A DNA stretch of 64,000 bases, from the NCBI RefSeq assembly GCF_001565895.1, contig NZ_LSNE01000003.1, forward strand, positions 645,184 through 709,183, read 5' to 3'. Under the pieces are notes generated by a model. The model was not told the origin of the DNA. It made no database searches and was given only the letters and a program-made list of their open reading frames with translations. The position numbers were made by a program, and so were the translations under genes. Shown here piece by piece: positions 56,952 through 64,000 of the stretch; the first letter of the stretch is position 1; each line of letters begins with the position of its first letter. The DNA comes from Paraglaciecola hydrolytica. GTDB lineage: Bacteria; Pseudomonadota; Gammaproteobacteria; Enterobacterales; Alteromonadaceae.

Positions 56952-57827
56952 ATGACCTGGATTTTCTTAACGTTGTTTGCCACTTTTATGCAGGCTTGGC
57001 GCAACGCTTTTCAAAGTCAATTAAGTGAAAACCTAAGAACTTCAGCCGTTACACTGGCGCGTTTTATTTGGGCTGGGCCATTGGCTGCTTTGTACCTGTA
57101 TCTGCTTTATTATTTTTTGCCAACGGCAATTCCCATTTTTCCTCCAAAGTATTGGTTGTATTTATGTGGTGCAGCCGTCATGCAGATCACGGCTACTAGC
57201 TTGATGGTGATATTATTCAAAATGAAAAATTATGCTATTGGTGCGGGACTAGCAAAAAGCGAAGCCGTTGTGGCTGCGGTCTTAGGTGTGGTGTTTTTTG
57301 GTACAAGCCTTTCGTTAACCGGCTGGCTTGGCATTCTATTAGGCGCTATTGCCGTCTTTTATCTAAGTATGGCTGGTGGTATTAAATCGGTATCTTGGCC
57401 TATCGTAGCGATTGGCTTAGCTTGTGGTAGTTCGTTTGCAATCGGATCTTTGTGGATAAGGGAAGCCTGTTTAAGTTTGCACATTGGCTTTCCCTATAGC
57501 GCGGCTTGGGTATTGTTAATGTTAGTTTGTATGCAAACCCTGATTTTGCTCGGCTACTTGTTGCTCCGCGATAAACAAACTTTAAAGTTTCTTTGGCAAC
57601 AACCTAAACTCACCGTTTTGACTAGTGTCAGCAGTTGTATGGGCGCGATCGCATGGATTAGTGCGATGTCGATTCAAAATGTGCCATATGTAAAAACCTT
57701 AGGACAAATAGAGCTCTTTTTTACGATGTTGATTTCGGTTTATTGGCTAAAACAAAAGCCCAAAATAACAGATATCTTGGGCTTAGTATTGATAGCGGTC
57801 GCCGCTGTATTGGTGATCTTGGCTTAA
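56952..57827 (+). CDS. EamA/DMT-family permease
   Basis: This 291-residue integral membrane protein has ten predicted helices in two halves, each about 145 residues, typical of drug/metabolite transporters. The second-half motif around GQIELFFTMLISVYWLKQKP is characteristic of EamA domains. Substrate unknown: it may export or import a metabolite. It is 193 bp after the FAH gene, without a clear terminator between. Confidence 0.85.
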   Translation: MTWIFLTLFATFMQAWRNAFQSQLSENLRTSAVTLARFIWAGPLAALYLYLLYYFLPTAIPIFPPKYWLYLCGAAVMQITATSLMVILFKMKNYAIGAGLAKSEAVVAAVLGVVFFGTSLSLTGWLGILLGAIAVFYLSMAGGIKSVSWPIVAIGLACGSSFAIGSLWIREACLSLHIGFPYSAAWVLLMLVCMQTLILLGYLLLRDKQTLKFLWQQPKLTVLTSVSSCMGAIAWISAMSIQNVPYVKTLGQIELFFTMLISVYWLKQKPKITDILGLVLIAVAAVLVILA

Positions 57828-58094
57828 GAAGACTGCAATCAATGAGACTCATGGCGTTAACGGCTTTTAGTGTAATAGCGCACACCAAAACCCTTGTTAA
57901 ATCATTCCTGCAGCGCAACCTTTTGTTCAATAAGTAACGTAGATGGTATTTTTATTCTTTATTACTTTGAATTTTCCAAAGTATTAAAGAAGTGCAATTT
58001 AAGTTGGGTTTCTATAATTTGATATTATGTAAATATAGAAAGTTCGATGTCAAAGACAGAGCGAACTTGTAATTATTCGGGTATTTACTTAACT
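57828..58094. other. intergenic region between the permease and the PEP-CTERM gene
   Basis: About 270 bp between convergent genes. No strong terminator, RNA or gene could be identified. A short in-frame extension on the plus strand beyond the permease stop is not coding by any sign. Confidence 0.3.
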
Positions 58095-58691
58095 TTAAAC
58101 TGTACGTCTTGAACGCAAACTCATTGCTATTAAACCTAAAGATAAAATCAAAGCGGTAGCTGGAGCCGATACAGCGGTTACATTCGCAGAGTAAGTTCTA
58201 TCATTTCCCGCTATCGTGACTATATCGCCAACCGTAGGATTATAACAAACACCACCAGCACACCAACCAACACTATCACCTAATCCGTGTTCATAGGCGA
58301 CCTTTGCTGTGCCAATATATAAACCCAGAATATCGCCAGCTCGAACAAAATCACTACCTGAATCAGGATTAAAATCGAAAACATTGAGACCAGCATTTAC
58401 CACTTCAAAGTCGGTGCCAATTATTTTGTAATCATCGCCGCCAATGCCTCGTAAAAGCAACAAACCTAAAGTACCTTCGTTGTGTGTAAAAACTTCCCAA
58501 CTTTTCACAATGGCATCTTGATTAAAAATCTCAGAAGTCAAACCTACAACAAAATTTGACCATCCGTCTGCATAAGTTCGTTCTATTGCTTCGTTACCAA
58601 CTATTAGACTTGATTGAGCAGAAAGGCTTACCGTTAATAGTACAGTGGCAGCCACAATGTTTTTAAATAAACGATTACAAATGGTATTCAT
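58095..58691 (-). CDS. PEP-CTERM-type secreted protein
   Basis: This 198-residue protein has a signal peptide (about 1-28). The C terminus has the layout of PEP-CTERM sorting signals: a short motif VSAPAT, a hydrophobic helix (about 176-192), and a final basic run (RSRRTV). Such proteins are processed by exosortase and anchored or released at the cell surface. The motif is a variant, with AP in place of EP. Body of unknown function. The RBS (GGAGAACC) is well placed. No exosortase gene is in the window. Confidence 0.65.
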   Translation of the reverse strand: MNTICNRLFKNIVAATVLLTVSLSAQSSLIVGNEAIERTYADGWSNFVVGLTSEIFNQDAIVKSWEVFTHNEGTLGLLLLRGIGGDDYKIIGTDFEVVNAGLNVFDFNPDSGSDFVRAGDILGLYIGTAKVAYEHGLGDSVGWCAGGVCYNPTVGDIVTIAGNDRTYSANVTAVSAPATALILSLGLIAMSLRSRRTV

Positions 58692-58974
58692 TAATAGGTT
58701 CTCCGATAATTTTTCAAAAATGCAGTTAATAGTTATCTATTAACACAATGAAATACAATATTATGCAAAAGCACAAATCGGGCCAATATGATTTTTTGTT
58801 AAATTACAGATAGTTATGTTATTTTTTGTTTCTTTTGTGGAAAATGTGTAAAAAAACAAGACATCTTAAAATAGGTGAGATTAATTAAATTCAATTTTGT
58901 AAGGGTTTTGCTCTACGGGATCCACTGTTTGTTAAGGGCACTAAGATAAATTTACATGCTTGCCTCTTAATACC

Positions 58975-60555
58975 TTATTTAACTTTACTAAAATCCAGAT
59001 CCTGAAAGTCGTAACTAAAATCAATGTCACTTGATTCTGGTGCGATGGTCATGCCGTTGATAATACCTGCCGTGTCACGTTTAAAGCTGATAATAGCATC
59101 GGCTTCGAGGCTGCGGTCGTGCCAGCGGACCAACAATTTTCCTTGATCTAGCTCATATAAATTACCCACAAATTTTTCGACTCGCAAAGAGCGAATTTGC
59201 AAACTGGTATCTTTGGTTTTTGTGCTGGTTTCAATGATAAAACGGCCTAACCAGGGATCGTCATACGCACCTATATAATCCTGACTGGCAGGATTTCTAA
59301 GGGTAAGCGCTTTGTTGGTAGCTTGAACACTGCCTTGCTTAACTGAGTTAGTACTTGGTTTGGGGCTAAATTCAGCTAACCAGTCAGTTTGTGTATCCCC
59401 TAAATAGGGTTTCATCACGGTGTACATTAAGGCACTGCGTGCGGCGCTGGATTGCTGATTGGTTAACACCACAATACCTAGTTCCAGTTCAGGAAACAGA
59501 CTGACAAAAGAATACATGCCAGCCAAACTGCCGGTGTGGTGAACCTGTAAATAACCATCCATATCATTGATACGCCAACCTAGACCATAAGCGCTAAAGT
59601 GACTGTTATCACGCCTTTTGCTGGTGGCCGACAGGGGCATAATGGTGTGGGCTTGCCACATTTGTTTGTGCTGAGCTGCCGAAAACAGAGTTTGTTTATC
59701 GTCTATTTTACCTTGGGCTAGCTGTACTTTTACCCAAGCCAACATATCGTTTAGGCTGCATTGAATCCCACCAGCGGGTGCAGATACACTGGGTTTATCC
59801 TGATCTAATTTGCGGACAATGGTTTGTAATTTGCCAGCTACAATTCCGTGCGGCGTGGCGACATCACCTTTATATTGCTCGCTGACGTTACCAGCAAAAC
59901 AACGTTGCATACCCAATGGTTGCATAATGCGTTGTTCTACAAAGTTTTCCCATGAGTTGCCGGTGACCGCAGGAATTAGCTCCCCTGCAACGATATAGAG
60001 TAAATTGTCGTAGGCATAATCGGCACGAAATTCACCAGTGGGTTTAAGGTAACGTAAGTTGTGCAGTACTTCTTGGCGCGTAAAACTCGAAGGCTCAGGC
60101 CATAACATTAAATCACCGGCACCTAAACCTAAACCACTGCGATGGGTGAGTAAGTCGATAATATTAAAATGCTCACTGACCCAAGGATCGTGCAGTTTAA
60201 AATCAGGTAAATAGCTTTGAATTTTGCCATCCCAACTCAGTTTTCCTTCGTCGACCAATATGGCTAAGGCTGCGGCGGTAAAGGCTTTGGTATTAGAGGC
60301 AATTTTAAAAATACTGTCGGCATCAACTGGCTCTTTTTGCCCGAGAGTTTTAACGCCATAACCTTGTGCTTGAATAACTTTGCCATTTTGAATAATGCCA
60401 ATTGCTGCACCAGGTATCTGAAATTTTTCCATGATTTTATGCACATTTTCATCTGTCGATTGCGACGATGAAACTTCAGCATTGGTGTTATTACTCATAG
60501 CTAATCCAGTCAATACCAGCACAGTAGCCACTAAGCGCAAATAAAAATTAGGCAC
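58975..60555 (-). CDS. class C beta-lactamase-related serine hydrolase
   Basis: This 526-residue periplasmic protein has a signal peptide (about 1-26). The beta-lactamase/AmpC-like domain (about 35-385) carries S87-x-x-K90 (SNTK), the Y182-x-N184 motif (YDN) and H340-T-G (HTG), the KTG variant common in esterase or D-amino peptidase relatives. A C-terminal beta domain (about 415-520) resembles DUF3471. Candidate activities are a DD-peptidase, D-aminopeptidase or esterase. It follows the amidase fusion by 10 bp and is probably co-transcribed. Confidence 0.85.
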   Translation of the reverse strand: MPNFYLRLVATVLVLTGLAMSNNTNAEVSSSQSTDENVHKIMEKFQIPGAAIGIIQNGKVIQAQGYGVKTLGQKEPVDADSIFKIASNTKAFTAAALAILVDEGKLSWDGKIQSYLPDFKLHDPWVSEHFNIIDLLTHRSGLGLGAGDLMLWPEPSSFTRQEVLHNLRYLKPTGEFRADYAYDNLLYIVAGELIPAVTGNSWENFVEQRIMQPLGMQRCFAGNVSEQYKGDVATPHGIVAGKLQTIVRKLDQDKPSVSAPAGGIQCSLNDMLAWVKVQLAQGKIDDKQTLFSAAQHKQMWQAHTIMPLSATSKRRDNSHFSAYGLGWRINDMDGYLQVHHTGSLAGMYSFVSLFPELELGIVVLTNQQSSAARSALMYTVMKPYLGDTQTDWLAEFSPKPSTNSVKQGSVQATNKALTLRNPASQDYIGAYDDPWLGRFIIETSTKTKDTSLQIRSLRVEKFVGNLYELDQGKLLVRWHDRSLEADAIISFKRDTAGIINGMTIAPESSDIDFSYDFQDLDFSKVK

Positions 60556-60565
60556 TTTGTTACTC

Positions 60566-63070
60566 CTATTTATTGTCTAATATGGCTTCATAAATAAGGC
60601 TGATGACACTGCCGTATTTACCGGTTTCAAATAGTTTGCCACTAAATTCAGGCCCCTTGCCTTCTTCTTGTTCAACAATTTCACTGTGACGGGCATTGGT
60701 CAGTAGGATTATCGCGAGGTCATAAGCTGGATCAATCACTGTAACTGTCCCCGTCCAGCCGGTATGGCCATAAGCATAGGGGCTGGCATAAGGGCCAAAG
60801 TGCCATTTTTGTTGGCCGTGATCGGCACGGCGCCACCCTAGGCCAAAGCTGCCGTCGCCCTCTTCAGGTTTAACAAATTTTTCCAGCACGTCACGTTCAA
60901 AAAGTTTATGTTGGCCATAACCACCGCCATTTAACAGGGTTTGGGCTAATACAGCTAGTTCATCTACAGTGGAAAACAAGCCAGCATGGCCTGCGATACC
61001 ATCTAAAGAATGAAAGGCTTTTTCGTCATGGACCTCACCCTGCAACACGTAAGTACGTACATTGTCAAAATCTACTGTACCACCCCGCGTAGTACCGTAT
61101 ATTTCGGTGGCAGCAAACTGAGTAGGCGTAAACCCCTTACGCAGCGGATTAAATAAGGTATTGTGCAAGTTAAGTGGATGATAGATTTCTTGTTCGACGT
61201 AATGGTCAAGACTGTTATGGGTGACACGTTCAATCAACAAACCTAACAACATATAGTCAGTATCGCTATACACTGCCTTAGTTTGACGACCAACAACAAA
61301 AGGTACCCGAGTTAACAATAAGTGCTCGGTTTGTTTTTTATTTTGTGAGAAAAAACGTGGCCCTAATTCATTATCTTTAGTAAAAAATCGCACCTGTGGT
61401 GAATAACCCGCCGTATGGGTTAACAAATCCCGCACCAAACGGCTTTCGCGCCCCTGACCTTGATATTCGGGCAAATAATTGCTGATGGGTTTGGTTACGT
61501 CTATCTTGCCCTCTGATACCAGTTTCATTAAAGCAAAGTTGGTGGCAAACATTTTGGTATTAGAGGCAATATCAAATAGTGTGTCTGTCTGCATTTTTAC
61601 GGGTGTATCGAGAGGTAGACCACCATCTGCATATTTACGGGCGTAACCATAAGCGCTGCGTTTGATGACTTTACCGTCTTTGAGTACTAGTAATACTGCA
61701 CCAGGAAAACCATTAGCGACATCGTTATTGATTAACTCATCGACTTTGGCAAATTTGGCCGCAAGCTTAGTGTTATTTTTCTCGCTCCCTTGTTGCAGTT
61801 TGGGGTAGGGGATCATCACTTTAATGCTGCTACCCTCAGGCAGTATATTGTCAACTTTTAAGGTGTTTTCACCATTTTTAGTGCGTCGTGCCAAACTGTA
61901 GCTATAACGCTGATAGGCTTGTAGTGGCGAGTCGATGTTAAGTTTTTCGCCGTTTATATAAACATCGGCACTTAGGGCATTAAGGTTATCGATAATTATC
62001 TCACCTTCACCGGCATAACTTTTAAACACCGTGCGATCGTTAACCCATTCGCGCGTGCTGCGTTCGATATTAGGGAACACTTCATTCACCTGATAAAAAC
62101 CTAAGGTGATTGGTGCCGCTAGGGGTAACTTTTCGGCTTCGTAGCGTGCAAGTAGAGAGCCTATGCGCTCAGGCATATATTTTTCAATTAAGGCAAATAG
62201 AGCGCCAGCTGTTTTGCTGTCTAGCTGACCATTCACCGACCAAGGCATAAAGTGCATTTGAAAGGCCGAGAGGGTATCCACAGTGGCACCATCATTAACA
62301 GCGGTTTCGGTTATGCCATAACCATAGACGCGCAAGGCGGACTGCATAAGTCCAACGCTGACGGGCCTGTCATTAAACATTTGCCAGTATTTTTGCAAAG
62401 TGTTGTTGTCGTACCAAGCGCCAATACCGGCTTGGTATAGTTGATACCAAGGAAAACGCGGGCCGGGGTCATTTTTGCGAGTAGGTGCAATATCTGAGTG
62501 CCCTACTATGGCAGTTGGAGAGATATCCGGATTACGTTTTAGAATATCTTTGGATAACTTGATGAGTAATTCAATTTGTTTGGGATCATAGTCAGGAAAG
62601 ATACATAACCTGCCTGCGTCATTTTCTCTTTTCTGAGTAGCGGTGCCAGCATTGTCTCGCATGCACTCAGGCACATTAACTATTTCAATACCAATGCTTT
62701 GATCATTGAGATCTTCACGTCCTTGCCAGTGACTATTGCCTGCATGCCAGGCACGGCCTGATTCTGCTACTAGCTGAATCACTTTTAAATCGCCATCAGT
62801 ATACGAAGGATCATGGCGCTCAGGGATTAAATAATGGGAGCTTAAACCTCCTTCCTCTACTAGTGCCTTCACTGATTTTTGATAATCAATGGCGGTGTAA
62901 TGCATCACCAAAAATTTAATACGTTGGCTATAGTTTTTCGACTGCATATAGGAAATAGGCAGAGTGGCGCAGCTGATCAGCAGTACTGAAACACCACAGA
63001 TGAAAAGTAATCTAGAACTAAACATCATTTGTGCAGCTATCGCAGATAAAGGTTTAGTACACCATTGCAT
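60566..63070 (-). CDS. AmiD-like amidase fused to a PBP4B (YfeW)-like serine hydrolase
   Basis: This 834-residue lipoprotein (lipobox LISC, C34) joins two enzymes. The N-terminal part (about 50-225) is an N-acetylmuramoyl-L-alanine amidase (amidase_2) with zinc ligands H57 and H191 and a DPG motif near 201; a peptidoglycan-binding helical region (about 235-300) follows. The C-terminal half (about 435-834) resembles E. coli PBP4B/YfeW, with S503-x-x-K506, a Y601-S-D variant of YxN and H769-T-G. In E. coli these are separate proteins (AmiD; YfeW, next to murP). The fusion suggests stepwise digestion of muropeptides. The start at 63070 could alternatively be ATG 63028 or 63025, closer to the hydrophobic segment. 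Confidence 0.85.
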   Translation of the reverse strand: MQWCTKPLSAIAAQMMFSSRLLFICGVSVLLISCATLPISYMQSKNYSQRIKFLVMHYTAIDYQKSVKALVEEGGLSSHYLIPERHDPSYTDGDLKVIQLVAESGRAWHAGNSHWQGREDLNDQSIGIEIVNVPECMRDNAGTATQKRENDAGRLCIFPDYDPKQIELLIKLSKDILKRNPDISPTAIVGHSDIAPTRKNDPGPRFPWYQLYQAGIGAWYDNNTLQKYWQMFNDRPVSVGLMQSALRVYGYGITETAVNDGATVDTLSAFQMHFMPWSVNGQLDSKTAGALFALIEKYMPERIGSLLARYEAEKLPLAAPITLGFYQVNEVFPNIERSTREWVNDRTVFKSYAGEGEIIIDNLNALSADVYINGEKLNIDSPLQAYQRYSYSLARRTKNGENTLKVDNILPEGSSIKVMIPYPKLQQGSEKNNTKLAAKFAKVDELINNDVANGFPGAVLLVLKDGKVIKRSAYGYARKYADGGLPLDTPVKMQTDTLFDIASNTKMFATNFALMKLVSEGKIDVTKPISNYLPEYQGQGRESRLVRDLLTHTAGYSPQVRFFTKDNELGPRFFSQNKKQTEHLLLTRVPFVVGRQTKAVYSDTDYMLLGLLIERVTHNSLDHYVEQEIYHPLNLHNTLFNPLRKGFTPTQFAATEIYGTTRGGTVDFDNVRTYVLQGEVHDEKAFHSLDGIAGHAGLFSTVDELAVLAQTLLNGGGYGQHKLFERDVLEKFVKPEEGDGSFGLGWRRADHGQQKWHFGPYASPYAYGHTGWTGTVTVIDPAYDLAIILLTNARHSEIVEQEEGKGPEFSGKLFETGKYGSVISLIYEAILDNK

Positions 63071-63446
63071 GAGAGTTTCCGGCTAAAGAATAAATAATTA
63101 TTAAAAACAATAAGCTAATGAATAATTATTCTACACATATTTTGCAGGTGATAGTAAGAAGTTTTGTTGATTAATTTCTAGCTAAAACTTACAAATTTTC
63201 CAGTATTCATCTAACTTAAAGCATGTCTAGAAGGAATTGCACTCGGCTTAGCTAGCTTTTTAAGCGAACGTATAATTTATTACTATTAATTGGAAATATT
63301 GGAAAATATTATTCTTGACGTGTCGGGTTATTGTTTGTTAAATGAAGTAGCTCCTTGGTATGTAGAGTGTCAGCAAAAGGTAGCGGTACGAAATAAGCAG
63401 GTAAACCGCTCAGAATATAATTAAAAAGAAATAACAGGTGGAACAC
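63071..63446. other. divergent control region upstream of the receptor gene
   Basis: About 375 bp, A/T-rich. It contains repeated AATAATTATT-type sequences (63089-63098 and 63122-63132; the second is the palindrome GAATAATTATTC) and a paired GGAAATATT/GGAAAATATT repeat (63292-63310) just upstream of a promoter. These are candidate regulator sites. Confidence 0.4.
63315..63343 (+). promoter_or_regulatory. promoter of the receptor transcript
   Basis: TTGACG (63315-63320), 17-bp spacer, TTAAAT (63338-63343). The predicted start near 63350 leaves an approximately 190-nt leader before the receptor gene, including the small ORF. Confidence 0.55.
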
Positions 63447-63542
63447 ATGTCAACTCAACACACAAATTTTATAAAAAGGCGCCTGCACCAGGCTCTCAGA
63501 AAAACATTCAGGTTTCATAGCTTACAAAGGGGAACATTATGA
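63447..63542 (+). CDS. 31-residue leader peptide ORF overlapping the receptor start
   Basis: An ATG preceded by AGGTGG at good spacing opens a 31-codon frame whose TGA overlaps the ATG of the receptor gene (ATGA). The peptide is basic, with K10, R11, R12, R18, K19, R22 and R28, and has no signal or membrane segment. The arrangement is that of a translationally coupled leader ORF. Whether it is translated, or conserved, is unknown. Confidence 0.4.
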   Translation: MSTQHTNFIKRRLHQALRKTFRFHSLQRGTL

Positions 63543-64000
63543 AAAATTCTTTACGATCTTCTTTACTGTTTGCATCGCTTCTGTCAGGAATGAATGCATA
63601 TGCTGCCCAGGTAGGTGAAATTGTAGGTAAAATTACTATGCCGGATGGCTCGCCACTTTCCGGTGTATCTATCGAGGTGAAGGGTGATGTACTGCCTAAA
63701 GCCCGCACGGTGACATCTAAATCCAACGGTAACTACCGACTACAATTATTGCCACCAGGTAATTATGAAGTCACTTTTACTTCGCCCAGTGGTGAAACGA
63801 GAAGCATCAGCATTGCAGTGCAACTTGATCAAAAGACACCGCTTAACATTCAACTCGGTTCTGCAGAGACTGAAAAAGTGGTTGTGTATGGTCAGGCTTT
63901 GACGACCTCTACAAATTCCGCTCTGGGTAATTCTCTGAGTGCCGATGCTCTGGCTGCCCTACCAACTGCCGTTGAATATAGCTCGCTGATTCGTTTAATG
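63539..64000 (+). CDS. TonB-dependent receptor, N-terminal part (runs off the window)
   Basis: The first 154 residues are visible. A signal peptide (about 1-22, ending AYA) is followed by a carboxypeptidase-regulatory-like beta domain (about 26-108; GEIVGKITMPDGSPLSG ... NGNYRLQLLPPGNYEV), then the start of a plug region. This layout is found in Oar-like and other TonB-dependent outer-membrane receptors. It has an AGGGGA ribosome site. It is divergent from the amidase fusion, so it could take up muropeptides or another oligomer; this is inference. Confidence 0.8.
   Translation, partial: MKNSLRSSLLFASLLSGMNAYAAQVGEIVGKITMPDGSPLSGVSIEVKGDVLPKARTVTSKSNGNYRLQLLPPGNYEVTFTSPSGETRSISIAVQLDQKTPLNIQLGSAETEKVVVYGQALTTSTNSALGNSLSADALAALPTAVEYSSLIRLM

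Noticed and set aside
57743-57937. Short reading frame overlapping the end of the DMT permease gene
   Set aside because: Out of frame with the permease, without a ribosome site and without similarity.

Overview
This window is chromosomal DNA of a marine-type gammaproteobacterium, most likely Alteromonadales (Alteromonas/Paraglaciecola/Glaciecola-like). That placement is an inference from gene order, AT-rich base composition, a PEP-CTERM-type protein and E. coli-like core proteins. The window spans the replication origin region and is almost wholly coding. No transposase, phage gene, CRISPR array or tRNA was recognised.

Layout. (1) 1-400: leader and tandem P1/P2 promoters of an rRNA operon that reads leftwards out of the window. 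(2) 440-13362: the conserved block yrdA/yrdB-aroE-hemF-tsaC-yrdD-smg-dprA-LysM facing def-fmt-rsmB-trkA, then convergent trkH. A truncated haemoglobin gene is fitted between aroE and hemF with no spare bases. (3) 14115-20192: polA, a short Spot 42 RNA followed by two terminator modules that may mark further small RNAs, engB, cytochrome c4, a CsrB/CsrC-like RNA, yihI and a DUF2489 gene. (4) 20502-23950: glyQS and a small lipoprotein. (5) 24010-30057 (minus strand): dnaA-dnaN-recF-gyrB, with two perfect parS sites inside recF. (6) 30576-35019: rpmH-rnpA-yidD-yidC-yajQ-mnmE. (7) 35132-38400: mioC, a dnaT-like/dnaC-like helicase-loader pair, a repeat protein, then oriC (11 GATC sites, consensus and near-consensus DnaA boxes, AT-rich unwinding region). 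(8) 38434-49972: mnmG-rsmG-parA-parB and the nine-gene F1Fo ATP synthase operon. (9) 50095-64000: an accessory region apparently built around peptidoglycan-fragment recycling. It holds an L,D-transpeptidase-like lipoprotein, a dipeptide epimerase, an SH3/NlpC-P60 peptidase, a BadF-type amino-sugar kinase, a beta-lactamase-fold protein, a FAH-family enzyme, a DMT permease, a PEP-CTERM protein, a class C-type serine hydrolase, an amidase-PBP4B fusion, and the start of a TonB-dependent receptor preceded by an overlapping 31-codon ORF.

How the parts work together. Regions 5-8 gather initiation (DnaA, oriC), the clamp (DnaN), helicase loading (DnaT/DnaC-like), segregation (ParA, ParB, parS) and growth-related functions (rRNA promoter, ATP synthase, YidC, tRNA modification). 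The region-9 enzymes could form a chain from muropeptide capture to hydrolysis, epimerisation and sugar phosphorylation; this is inferred from families and proximity. The most notable points are the Spot 42-linked tandem RNA modules, the CsrC-like RNA, the origin-proximal loader whose ATPase lacks the usual box VII arginine, the parS pair in recF, the atp promoter embedded in a hairpin, the amidase-PBP4B fusion and the receptor leader ORF.
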